Assembly: GCA_021157845.1 (NCBI GenBank)
Contig: JAGGVU010000010.1
Span: forward strand, 1 to 48,919
Direction of reading: 5' to 3'
Length of the DNA: 48,919 nt
Origin: Candidatus Aenigmatarchaeota archaeon
GTDB taxonomy: Archaea > Aenigmatarchaeota > Aenigmatarchaeia > GW2011-AR5 > JAGGXF01
The translations under genes and the position numbers were made by a program. Position 1 is the stretch's first letter. Each line of letters starts with the position of its first letter. Below are positions 42,087 to 48,919 of the stretch, piece by piece. A model generated the notes under the pieces. The model searched no databases. It saw nothing but the letters and a program-made list of their open reading frames with translations, and was not told where the DNA came from.

Positions 42087-42488
42087 ATGAAACCAGTAAA
42101 AGCAAAGATATCAAAACCAATAACGCTTAGGACAGTTTTAACCTGTATAGATAACAGTGGAGCTAAGAAATTATCTGTTATAGCTGTCAAGACATATAAG
42201 GGCAAACGGCGCCGTTTGCCGCGTGCAGGCATTGGAGATATAGTTATCTGCTCTGTAGTAAATGGAAATGAAAAAATGCGGCATAAAGTCGTATATGCAG
42301 TTATTGTGCGGCAGAAAAAAGAATATAGAAGACTAGATGGCACAAGAATAAAATTTGAGGATAATGCCGCAGTTGTCATAAACCCAAAAAACAATGAGCC
42401 ACAAGGAACTGAGATAAGAGGGATAGTTGCAAAAGAAGTGATACAGCGATTTTCAGCAATAGGCAAAATAGCAACACAGGTTGTCTAG
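42087..42488 (+). CDS. rpl14: Ribosomal protein L14
   Basis: 133 residues, uL14. CIDNSGAKKLSVIAVKTYKGKRRRLPRAGIGDIVICSVVNGNEKMRHKVVYAVIVRQKKEYRRLDGTRIKFEDNAAVVINPKNNEPQGTEIRG. Complete, normal length. Confidence 0.97.
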   Translation: MKPVKAKISKPITLRTVLTCIDNSGAKKLSVIAVKTYKGKRRRLPRAGIGDIVICSVVNGNEKMRHKVVYAVIVRQKKEYRRLDGTRIKFEDNAAVVINPKNNEPQGTEIRGIVAKEVIQRFSAIGKIATQVV

Positions 42489-42497
42489 GTGTTAAAT

Positions 42498-42887
42498 ATG
42501 GAAAAAAAATGGTCAATATCTTGGAAATCAAGCAAACAAAAAAGAAAACAGCGAAAGTATAGATATAATGCTCCGCTACACATCAAGCAAAAGTTTATTC
42601 ATGCTTTGTTATCTAAACAGCTTAGAAAAGAATTGGGAACAAGGTCTTTTGGCCTTAGGAAGGGTGATGAGGTTAAAATTATGCGTGGTAATTTAAAAGG
42701 AAAGACAGCAAAAATAGCACGCATATCAGTGAAAAAATCCAAGGTTTGGCTGGAAGGAGTTAAGAGAAAAAAGTCAACAGGAGAAGAAGTTTTAATACCA
42801 TTTCAGCCGTCAAATCTTATGATAATCAGTTTAACCAAGGAGGATAAAAAAAGGCAAAAAATAAAAGAGAGAAAAATAAAAAAGTGA
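42498..42887 (+). CDS. rpl24: Ribosomal protein L24
   Basis: 129 residues, uL24 with the archaeal N-terminal part (SWKSSKQKRKQRKYRYNAPLHIKQKFIHALLSKQLRKELGTRSFGLRKGDEVKIMRGNLKGKTAKI); the KOW motif is KGDEVKIMRGNLKGK. Start ATG 42498; upstream GTG is part of the leader. Confidence 0.96.
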   Translation: MEKKWSISWKSSKQKRKQRKYRYNAPLHIKQKFIHALLSKQLRKELGTRSFGLRKGDEVKIMRGNLKGKTAKIARISVKKSKVWLEGVKRKKSTGEEVLIPFQPSNLMIISLTKEDKKRQKIKERKIKK

Positions 42888-42893
42888 TAAATT

Positions 42894-43595
42894 ATGGGTA
42901 TTACAAAAAGATATAATGCACCGGTCTTTTGGCCAATTAAAAGAAAGGGAAAGAAATTTACAGTTACACCAAGTCCGGGACCGCATAGCAAAAATTTATG
43001 CGTACCGCTTGCAATTTTAATAAGAGATTATCTTGGGATAGCAAAGAACATAAAAGAAGTTAAAACCATATTGTCAGGGAATAATGTAAAGGTAAATGGA
43101 AAAACCAGAAAAGAATATAAATTTCCTGTTGGGCTGATGGATGTAATTCAGATTGGTGACATGTTCTTTATAACTTTGCCATCAAAAAATGGACTTACTT
43201 TTGTAAAAACAAAGAGCCCATTGAGGCTTGCGAAAGTCCGTAATAAAAAGTTATTGAAGGGGGGCCGGATACAATTAAATTTGCATGATGGAACTAATTT
43301 GCTAACCAAAGACAAAGAAATAAAGACAAATGATGTCCTCGTTTTAGATTTGGAAAATAAAATAAAAGATGTTGTAAAATTTGAGCCAGGGGCACTTATT
43401 ATGATAATAAATGGAAGTAATGCCGGAAAATTTGGTTATATAAAAGACCTTATAAAGAGAAAGGACTGTAAGGAGAATATAGTTGTTATAGAAATAAATG
43501 ACAGTCTTATAGAGGTGCCACTTTCCTACACATTTGTTGTTGGTAGAGATAAGCCGCTAATACCCCTGAAGGCAGATGGTGAATCAGATGAATAA
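42894..43595 (+). CDS. rps4e: Ribosomal protein S4e
   Basis: 233 residues, archaea/eukaryote-specific eS4. MGITKRYNAPVFWPIKRKGKKFTVTPSPGPH at the start, an S4-like RNA-binding part (CVPLAILIRDYLGIAKNIKEVKTILSGNNVKVNGK), then a KOW (ALIMIINGSNAGKFGYIKDL). The stop overlaps the start of L5. Confidence 0.96.
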   Translation: MGITKRYNAPVFWPIKRKGKKFTVTPSPGPHSKNLCVPLAILIRDYLGIAKNIKEVKTILSGNNVKVNGKTRKEYKFPVGLMDVIQIGDMFFITLPSKNGLTFVKTKSPLRLAKVRNKKLLKGGRIQLNLHDGTNLLTKDKEIKTNDVLVLDLENKIKDVVKFEPGALIMIINGSNAGKFGYIKDLIKRKDCKENIVVIEINDSLIEVPLSYTFVVGRDKPLIPLKADGESDE

Positions 43596-44094
43596 AGACA
43601 ATATAATGAGAAAAATATATATAGAAAAGATAGTGTTAAATATAGGATGTGGCAAGACTGGTGACATAAAGAAAGCTACCAAAGTCTTATATGATATTAC
43701 AAAACAGAAACCAGTAATAACCAAATCAAAATCAAAATCAACATTTGGGGTTCCAAAAAATAAAGAGATCGGTGTTAAAGTTACTGTCCGAAAAAATGTT
43801 GAGCAATTGCTGAAAACTCTAATAAAGGCGGTTGATAATAAATTGCTGTTCAAAAATTTTGATAACTTCGGAAATTTTTCATTTGGTATTTCCGAGCACA
43901 TATCTGTGCCCGGAGTAGAATATGATCCGAACATAGGAATTTTCGGATTTGATGTATGCGTTAGGTTAGCGCGACCAGGATTTTCAGGTTCAAAAATAGG
44001 AAAGGCACATAGGATAACAAAAAAAGAAGCAATGGAGTTTATTAAACAAAAATTTGGTATAGAGCTTGTTGAGAAGAGGGTTAGCGAATATTAG
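43588..44094 (+). CDS. rpl5: Ribosomal protein L5
   Basis: 168 residues, uL5. YIEKIVLNIGCGKTGDIKKATKVLYDITKQKPVITKSKSKSTFGVPKNKEIGVKVTVRKN, and FSFGISEHISVPGVEYDPNIGIFGFDVCVRLARPG. I use ATG 43588, which overlaps the S4e stop; MRKIY eight codons later is possible. Confidence 0.95.
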   Translation: MNKDNIMRKIYIEKIVLNIGCGKTGDIKKATKVLYDITKQKPVITKSKSKSTFGVPKNKEIGVKVTVRKNVEQLLKTLIKAVDNKLLFKNFDNFGNFSFGISEHISVPGVEYDPNIGIFGFDVCVRLARPGFSGSKIGKAHRITKKEAMEFIKQKFGIELVEKRVSEY

Positions 44095-44134
44095 ACGATT
44101 AAAAAGATTAATAAATTTTAGTGATGGTGACAAA

Positions 44135-44293
44135 ATGAGAACAAAAAAAATAAAAAGAAAATTTGGTAAAGGTGCGAGACAATGTCAAAATTGCGGAAAC
44201 TTTCACGGAGTTATACGAAGGTATAACCTTTACTATTGTAGGAGATGTATGCGAGAACTCGGAAAAAAACTCGGGTTCAAAAAATTCAACTGA
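44135..44293 (+). CDS. rps14: Ribosomal protein S14 (zinc form)
   Basis: 52 residues. CQNCGNFHGVIRRYNLYYCRRCMREL gives the CxxC...CxxC zinc site. Real start ATG 44135 (MRTKKIKRKFGKGARQ), preceded by AGTGATGGTGAC; the ORF-track version with 23 extra residues overlaps L5. Confidence 0.96.
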   Translation: MRTKKIKRKFGKGARQCQNCGNFHGVIRRYNLYYCRRCMRELGKKLGFKKFN

Positions 44294-44294
44294 G

Positions 44295-44678
44295 ATGATA
44301 GTTATGAGGGATGACAATTTAGCTATTATGTTTTCAAGTATGAAAAATGCTGAAGCCATTGGCAAGCAGACATGTATAGTTCCACGCTCTAAGCTGATTA
44401 TAAAAATTTTGGAGCTATTAAAAAAGGAGAATTATATAAAGAGCTTTGAAGACGCTGGAAAAAATTTGAAAGTGATTTTAGCCAAGAGAATAACTGATTG
44501 TGGTGTTATAAAGCCACGTTTCTCTGTAAAGAAAGATGAATACGAGAAATGGGAACGAAGATATTTGCCTGCTAAGGGCTTTGGATTATTGATAGTTTCC
44601 ACCAATATCGGCGTGGTTACACAGGAATATGCAAACAAAAAGGGCATTGGAGGAAAACTTTTGGCCTATATATTTTAG
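44295..44678 (+). CDS. rps8: Ribosomal protein S8
   Basis: 127 residues, uS8, from ATG 44295 (MIVMRDDNLAIMFSSMKNAE), the usual opening. The ORF-track start lies 44 codons upstream inside S14. IVPRSKLIIKILELLKKENYI and the C-terminal GFGLLIVSTNIGVVTQEYANKKGIGGKLLAYIF are diagnostic. Confidence 0.95.
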   Translation: MIVMRDDNLAIMFSSMKNAEAIGKQTCIVPRSKLIIKILELLKKENYIKSFEDAGKNLKVILAKRITDCGVIKPRFSVKKDEYEKWERRYLPAKGFGLLIVSTNIGVVTQEYANKKGIGGKLLAYIF

Positions 44679-44689
44679 CTGTGATGTTT

Positions 44690-45244
44690 ATGATAGAAAA
44701 AATCGTTCAGATTCCTGAGGGCGTTTCTGTTACGATAACGAACAAACAAGTTTTTGTCAAGGGTCCTAAAGGGGAGTTGAATAGGGATTTTTTCAGCCCA
44801 AGATATGAAAATAGTATATTTTTAGAAAAAAAAGATGACAAGATAAAAATTTATTCAAAAACAGATAGAAAAGAATTGAAGTCCATGATTGGAACAATTA
44901 CCGCACATATAAAAAATATGATAAGAGGCGTCTGCGAAGGATTTGAGTATATACTAAAAATCCATTATGTTCATTTTCCAATGTCAGTTGAAATAAAAGA
45001 CAATATTGTTTATATTAAAAATTTTCTTGGAGAGCGCGGGCCAAGAACTGCACGGATAATTGGTGATACAAAAGTAACTGTAAAGAAAGATGAAGTTATT
45101 GTGTCATCTATAGATAGAGAGGCTGCTGGTAAGACCGCTGCTAATATAGAGCAGGCCTGCAGGATTAGCAGGCGAGACAGAAGAGTTTTTCAGGATGGCA
45201 TATACATAGCTAAAAAGCCGGGGAGAAAATTCGGTGATGCTTAA
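44690..45244 (+). CDS. rpl6: Ribosomal protein L6
   Basis: 184 residues, uL6. IVQIPEGVSVTITNKQVFVKGPKGELNRDF, then GVCEGFEYILKIHYVHFPMSVEIKDNIVYIKNFLGERGPR, and QACRISRRDRRVFQDGIYIAKK. Start ATG 44690 with GTGATG as ribosome site; the stop overlaps L32e (TAATG). Confidence 0.95.
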   Translation: MIEKIVQIPEGVSVTITNKQVFVKGPKGELNRDFFSPRYENSIFLEKKDDKIKIYSKTDRKELKSMIGTITAHIKNMIRGVCEGFEYILKIHYVHFPMSVEIKDNIVYIKNFLGERGPRTARIIGDTKVTVKKDEVIVSSIDREAAGKTAANIEQACRISRRDRRVFQDGIYIAKKPGRKFGDA

Positions 45245-45621
45245 TGCATGATAACAGCTCAAATACAACAAAAAAAATACCAACATTTCACAGGCAGAAC
45301 TATACAAAATTAAAAATTAAGGGCAAAGACAAATGGAAAAGACCAAAGGGGCTTCAGAGCAAACTAAGAAAAGGCAAGCGTGGAAAAGGGTCAATGCCTG
45401 TAATAGGTTTTCGAAAACCAAAGAAAAATAGATACAAAATCAGAAACTATAATATTATTGAAGTTTCAAACGAATCTGACCTAAAAAGAGTTAACCCTAA
45501 GGTCGATGGAGTTTTGATACGTCATGTTGGCTTAAAAAAATATCTTTTATTAGTTGAAAAATGCAAAAAGGCTAAAATAAAAATTTTAAATAAAATGCGG
45601 AAGTTGAAAAAAAGAGGCTAA
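45244..45621 (+). CDS. rpl32e: Ribosomal protein L32e
   Basis: 125 residues. FHRQNYTKLKIKGKDKWKRPKGLQSKLRKGKRGKGSMPVIGFRKPKKNRYK, the typical eL32 core, then VDGVLIRHVGLKKYLLLVEKCKKAKIKI. Archaea/eukaryote-specific. Confidence 0.95.
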   Translation: MHDNSSNTTKKIPTFHRQNYTKLKIKGKDKWKRPKGLQSKLRKGKRGKGSMPVIGFRKPKKNRYKIRNYNIIEVSNESDLKRVNPKVDGVLIRHVGLKKYLLLVEKCKKAKIKILNKMRKLKKRG

Positions 45622-45630
45622 GTGATGTGA

Positions 45631-45810
45631 ATGTTTATAAATTTTGGCAAAGGTAAATGCCCGTTATGCGGTGCAAATGGGAAGAAAACTTCCGATCTGG
45701 AAATATTTTTATGTCCAAGGTGCCGAGTACGTTTTCACCCATTTGGCTTGATAGATACAGAACCTGAGAAAATATATGAAAGCTTGTCTCAGGTAGATGA
45801 AATGAATTGA
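45631..45810 (+). CDS. Small zinc-ribbon protein inside the ribosomal operon
   Basis: 59 residues, too short for the ORF track. MFINFGKGKCPLCGANGKKT and then IFLCPRCRVRFHPFGLID: two CxxC knuckles (CPLC, CPRC) 18 residues apart make a zinc ribbon, followed by an acidic helix (TEPEKIYESLSQVDEMN). The GTGATG before the ATG is the usual ribosome site here, and spacing to L32e (9 bases) and L19e (11 bases) shows it is an operon member. Archaea normally have L32e followed directly by L19e. Function unknown; a ribosome or translation role is inferred from position. Confidence 0.88.
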   Translation: MFINFGKGKCPLCGANGKKTSDLEIFLCPRCRVRFHPFGLIDTEPEKIYESLSQVDEMN

Positions 45811-45821
45811 TGTGAGTTAAA

Positions 45822-46298
45822 ATGAGTTTACAAAGAAAGATTGCTGCTAGAAAATTAAAATGTGGTGTAAACAAGGTTTGGATTGATCCATCTAGGCTTG
45901 CTGATGTAAAAGATGCAATCACTGGTGCTGATATTCAGAAGTTAATTAAAGATAAGGTTATAAAAAAGATTAAAAAGAAAGGGGTTTCTCGCGCAAGAGC
46001 CAAAAAAATCAGAGCTCAGAAGTCAAAGGGGAGAAGAAGGGGCGTGGGCTCGAGGCGCGGAAAGAGAACAGCAAGAAAATCAAAAAAAGAAAAATGGATG
46101 AGACGAATAAGGGCTTTGAGAAAATATTTAGCAGAGCTAAAAGGAAAAAATATGATATCACTTACAACTTATCGTAAGATGTATAGAAAATGCTCTGGTG
46201 GGTTTTTCAGAAATAAGTCACATCTTAAGTTGTACCTTACTCAACATAAGTTGTTAAAGCAGGATGATAAAAATGAAGAGGCTAAAAAGAAGGATTAG
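45822..46298 (+). CDS. rpl19e: Ribosomal protein L19e
   Basis: 158 residues. SLQRKIAARKLKCGVNKVWIDPSRLADVKDAITGADIQKLI and RRRGVGSRRGKRTARKSKKEKWMRRIRALRKYLAEL are the eL19 signature. The end overlaps L18 by about 26 bases. Confidence 0.97.
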   Translation: MSLQRKIAARKLKCGVNKVWIDPSRLADVKDAITGADIQKLIKDKVIKKIKKKGVSRARAKKIRAQKSKGRRRGVGSRRGKRTARKSKKEKWMRRIRALRKYLAELKGKNMISLTTYRKMYRKCSGGFFRNKSHLKLYLTQHKLLKQDDKNEEAKKKD

Positions 46299-46821
46299 GA
46301 AAAAAACCAACTACCATCGAAGGATAAGGTTGTTGAAGTCAGGATATCCACGATTAGTTGTCAGAAAGAGCAATAATAACATACTTGTTCAGGTTGTAAA
46401 ATATGACGGCAAATCAGATAAGACAATTTTTTCTGTTTTGTCAAAAACACTTGCAAAATATAACTGGTTCCCAAAACCAAATACACCAACAGCTTATTTA
46501 ACAGGATTAAAAGCTGGTCTAGAAGCAAAAAAGAGAGGTATAGACCGTCTTGTTTTGGATCTTGATATGAAAGTTTCATCTAAGAAAACATTACTCTATG
46601 CAGTCGCAAAGGGCGTTAAAGACAGCGGTGTGAATATCGCTTTAGATAAAGATGTTGTGCCACCAGAAGATCGAATACGCGGAAAGCATATTGCAGACTA
46701 TGCAAAAAGCTTGAATAAAAAAGATGAGAAATTTTCTTTATATTCAAATATGGGAGTAAATCCAGAGGAAATTGAAAGTATTTTTGAAAATGCAAAAAAT
46801 AAGATTTTATCCGAAAAATAA
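46273..46821 (+). CDS. rpl18: Ribosomal protein L18
   Basis: 182 residues, uL18. KTNYHRRIRLLKSGYPRLVVRKSNNNILVQVVKYDGKSD, AYLTGLKAGLEAKKRGIDRLVLDLDMK and PPEDRIRGKHIADYAK. The ATG at 46273 has GGATGAT five bases upstream; ATG 46264 is the alternative. Confidence 0.96.
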   Translation: MKRLKRRIRKKTNYHRRIRLLKSGYPRLVVRKSNNNILVQVVKYDGKSDKTIFSVLSKTLAKYNWFPKPNTPTAYLTGLKAGLEAKKRGIDRLVLDLDMKVSSKKTLLYAVAKGVKDSGVNIALDKDVVPPEDRIRGKHIADYAKSLNKKDEKFSLYSNMGVNPEEIESIFENAKNKILSEK

Positions 46822-46833
46822 ACAGGTGTATAT

Positions 46834-47544
46834 ATGAAAGAAAAAAGCAACTCTTCAGAAGAAAACACAATTGACTGGGTTCCTAAAACAGAACTTGGCA
46901 GACAAGTTATGAATGGGAAAATCAAATCTATTGATGAAATATTTAAACAAGGTATTAAGATAAAGGAGCCAGAAATAGTTGATAAATTATTGCCCAACCT
47001 TGAGACAGAGATAATTCTAATAGGAGGCTCACCCGGCAAAGGCGGCGGAATTAAAAGAACTCCAACAAAGAAAACCGCAAGGATGCACAAGTCTGGTAGG
47101 AGATTTAATGTTTCCGCTGTTGTTGTAGTCGGAAACAAAGATGGCTATGTAGGTATTGGAAAAGGTGAGGCAGCAGAGCATAGGCGTGCAATAGAAAAAG
47201 CTACGCTAAAGGCAAAACTGAATATAATCCCTGTTAAAAGAGGATGCGGGAGCTGGGAATGTAATTGTGGAGAAAACCATTCTATACCGTCTCGGGTTGA
47301 AGGAAGACAGGGAAGTGTAAGGGCTGTCTTAATACCTGCACCAAAGGGTATTGGCTTATGTATACCAGATGAAGCAAAAAAAATATTACGATTGGCAGGT
47401 ATTCGCGATATTTGGTCAAAATCGTTTGGAAATACACACGCCAGAATTAACTTTTCATTCGCAATTTTTAATGCCTTAAAAAACTTAAATAAAATTTATA
47501 TGACTAAAACAAAGAAAAATGAAAAAAGTGAGAATCATGACTGA
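46834..47544 (+). CDS. rps5: Ribosomal protein S5
   Basis: 236 residues, uS5. WVPKTELGRQVMNGKIKSIDE, RMHKSGRRFNVSAVVVVGNKDGYVGIGKGEAAEHRRAIEKATLKAK, CGSWECNCGENHSIPSRVEGRQGSVRAVLIPAPKGIGL and IRDIWSKSFGNTHARINF are all typical of archaeal S5. The stop overlaps L30. Confidence 0.97.
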   Translation: MKEKSNSSEENTIDWVPKTELGRQVMNGKIKSIDEIFKQGIKIKEPEIVDKLLPNLETEIILIGGSPGKGGGIKRTPTKKTARMHKSGRRFNVSAVVVVGNKDGYVGIGKGEAAEHRRAIEKATLKAKLNIIPVKRGCGSWECNCGENHSIPSRVEGRQGSVRAVLIPAPKGIGLCIPDEAKKILRLAGIRDIWSKSFGNTHARINFSFAIFNALKNLNKIYMTKTKKNEKSENHD

Positions 47545-47884
47545 ATTAGCTGTTATTAGAATAAGAGGGTCAGCTGGAAAGCCGAAAAAAATTTTAGATA
47601 CATTGAACATGCTGGGATTAAAAAAGCCAAATATGCTTAGATTATTTAATAGCGATGATAAGGTTATTTTGGGCATGGTTAGAAAAGTAAAAGATTTTGT
47701 AACTTGGGGCGAGGTTGATGAGGAGACAAAAGAGTTATTGAGCAAAACTAACAAGAAAAAGAAAAATATATTTAATCTTCACCCGCCTGTGAAAGGCTTC
47801 AAATCTATTAAGGTTTCTTATCCTAAAGGAGACCTTGGATACAGGGGAAAAAATATAAACAAACTAATAAAGAGAATGATATGA
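47537..47884 (+). CDS. rpl30: Ribosomal protein L30
   Basis: 115 residues, uL30, shorter than the archaeal average. AVIRIRGSAGKPKKILDTLNMLGLKKPNMLRLFNSDDKVILGMVRKVKDFVTWGEVDEET and NLHPPVKGFKSIKVSYPKGDLGYRG. The start ATG 47537 lies inside the S5 end, with GTGAGA before it. Confidence 0.93.
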   Translation: MTELAVIRIRGSAGKPKKILDTLNMLGLKKPNMLRLFNSDDKVILGMVRKVKDFVTWGEVDEETKELLSKTNKKKKNIFNLHPPVKGFKSIKVSYPKGDLGYRGKNINKLIKRMI

Positions 47885-47910
47885 TTTTAGTGTGACGATG
47901 AGTGGTTAGG

Positions 47911-48318
47911 ATGGTTATGCGATTCAGAAAAAAAATAACAAGACAAAGGGGTTCTCATACTCATGGGTACGGAGCAAAGAAAAAGCACCGAGGCAAAGGG
48001 AGCAAGGGTGGAAAGGGCTACGCAGGGTCCACAAAACATAAGCTTAACTATATACGTAAATATGAGCCATGGCACTTTAAACATAAAAAAAATAAGCCAA
48101 AGCCAAAAGGAAAGACGATAAATGTTTCAGAGCTGGGAAAACAGCTGAAAAACGCCAAAGATAGGAAGACAATTAACTTGAAAAATCTTGGATATTCAAA
48201 ATTGCTCGGAAAGGGCAAGGCCGATGAAAACCTAACCGGTGTCAAGATAGTAGTTCGGAAAGTTTCCAAAAAGGCCAAAGAAAAATTAGAAAAAGTAGGT
48301 GCAATTGTTTCTGATTAA
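47911..48318 (+). CDS. rpl15: Ribosomal protein L15
   Basis: 135 residues, uL15. QRGSHTHGYGAKKKHRGKGSKGGKGYAGSTKHKLNYIRKYEPWHF is the conserved N-terminal half. ATG 47911 or 47917 are equally possible starts. Last gene of the operon: no SecY or adenylate kinase follows, unlike most archaea. Confidence 0.95.
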   Translation: MVMRFRKKITRQRGSHTHGYGAKKKHRGKGSKGGKGYAGSTKHKLNYIRKYEPWHFKHKKNKPKPKGKTINVSELGKQLKNAKDRKTINLKNLGYSKLLGKGKADENLTGVKIVVRKVSKKAKEKLEKVGAIVSD

Positions 48319-48762
48319 TAAAGAGGCAGAAAAAATTATAGCCTTACTGAATCTATTTTCCTTCAGGATCAATTTTATTACATTCTGTTGCCATCAGCCA
48401 CTATCTGGTTCTTTATGCTCAGTGGAGCTCACGGCATCGCCGCATATTGTTTTGGCTGAAGGAATATCTTTGGCCAAATAGACGTTGAAAAGATTTGCTT
48501 TTTGAATATATAAATGCGGCATCATATATAAATTGAATTATAAGAACTAATACCTTCACAACTATGTGCAGAGGCTTGACATACGACATTAAATGACTTT
48601 GACAATAAATTCCTTTCGTCCAAATTTTTACTAACACAAAAACTTCTATGAACGTCGAATACGCGATTTCACTTGCTTCATTCCATCCAAATTAAATCAA
48701 AGATTTAACTTTATCTATTCGTATAAAACCAACAATAGGTTTATAGAACTAGCGACCGAAAG
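48319..48762. other. Noncoding stretch downstream of L15
   Basis: No ORF with convincing composition; the track entries at 48299 and 48419 look random. It contains a 17-base sequence, ATAAATGCGGCATCATA (48510), identical to one at 28079. On the minus strand CGATG, CTGA and CTGA occur with guide-like spacing near 48385-48450, too weak to call a C/D sRNA. Confidence 0.5.
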
Positions 48763-48771
48763 CTTTATATA
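48763..48771 (+). promoter_or_regulatory. Box A promoter of a structured RNA
   Basis: CTTTATATA after GAAAG. Expected start near 48793-48795, exactly where the closing helix of the RNA below begins. Confidence 0.65.
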
Positions 48772-48792
48772 CATTAATATGCTAATTTTTAT

Positions 48793-48919
48793 ATCTGGCC
48801 AAAGAGCAACTTGGTTTCAGGTCTTCGGGCCTGATTCGATGACCCTTCGGGGTTATTTTGTTGGTGTCTTCGGGCATCAACTTTCAAGCTTTGATTTGGT
48901 CAGAAATCTGATTGGAGAG
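48793..48919 (+). ncRNA. Structured noncoding RNA with three UUCG hairpins (may run past the window)
   Basis: CTGGCCAAA (48795) pairs with TTTGGTCAG (48895) and encloses three hairpins, each with a TTCG loop closed by C-G: CAGGTC/GGCCTG, GACCC/GGGTT and GTTGGTGTC/GGCATCAAC. The result is a multi-branch junction directly behind a good box A. GATTCGATGA between the hairpins recalls a K-turn. It matches no RNA family I can name (not 5S, tRNA, or the start of SRP or RNase P RNA as I know them). The 3' end is not seen. Confidence 0.7.

Noticed and set aside
48299-48637. Track ORFs downstream of L15 on both strands
   Set aside because: Random-looking composition, no ribosome site, no family.

Overview
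The window is archaeal chromosome. The evidence is a universal ribosomal-protein operon in archaeal order that includes archaea/eukaryote-only members (S4e, L32e, L19e, aIF1, RNase P Rpp29), plus S8e, L37e, an LSm protein, aRF1 with NIKS and GGQ motifs, deoxyhypusine synthase, archaeal-type ProS and AMMECR1. All seven tRNA genes recognised carry introns of the bulge-helix-bulge type. The DNA is AT-rich and compact, with GGTGAT/GTGAT ribosome-binding sites and TTTAAATA/TTTATATA box A promoters. The giant surface protein, small tightly packed genes and intron-riddled tRNAs would suit a small-genome lineage such as the DPANN group, but lineage cannot be fixed from this sequence alone.

Layout. 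1-9014: one giant, 5'-open surface or secreted protein with EF-hand and thrombospondin-3-like Ca-binding loops and a Cys/Thr/Pro-rich tail. 9044-17569: mostly minus strand, with PEP synthase, GNAT, a Trm9-like methyltransferase, deoxyhypusine synthase, an endonuclease III relative, a rhomboid protease (plus strand) and AMMECR1, interleaved with tRNA-Leu, tRNA-Glu, tRNA-Arg and initiator tRNA-Met. 17670-22253: a plus-strand block with RNase HII, small membrane proteins, RNase Z and an amino-acid permease fused to a SAM methyltransferase. 22439-32284: L37e/LSm, S8e, ProS, TatD, a Kazal-domain secreted protein, aRF1, ValS and an MIP18-type protein. 32481-36676: diadenylate cyclase, cytidylate kinase, a frameshifted small gene, two tRNA-Ala genes, a DMT transporter, NAD kinase and tRNA-Ile. 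37033-48318: the ribosomal operon L3-L4-L23-L2-S19-L22-L29-aIF1-Rpp29-S17-L14-L24-S4e-L5-S14-S8-L6-L32e-zinc ribbon-L19e-L18-S5-L30-L15. S3 is missing from its usual place and no SecY follows L15. 48319-48919: noncoding, ending in a promoter and a structured RNA with three UUCG hairpins.

The most striking feature is the tRNA genes. I count 14 introns in 7 tRNAs (Leu 3; Glu, Arg, iMet, Ala-CGC and Ile 2 each; Ala-GGC 1), in the D loop, at the canonical 37/38 position and in the T loop. Removing them gives cloverleaf tRNAs whose lengths match exactly. Most introns share one architecture: a 5' AACC plus pyrimidine run, a hairpin back to a purine run, a core like GCGTTGACGG or GCTTCAATGG, a second purine run, GGTT, and a 3' end in GAAA. 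They look like copies of one element that has spread through the tRNA set. Genes for tRNA maturation nearby (RNase Z, the RNase P subunit Rpp29, a Trm9-like methyltransferase, ProS, ValS) fit a translation-centred neighbourhood, although no splicing endonuclease or ligase is in the window.
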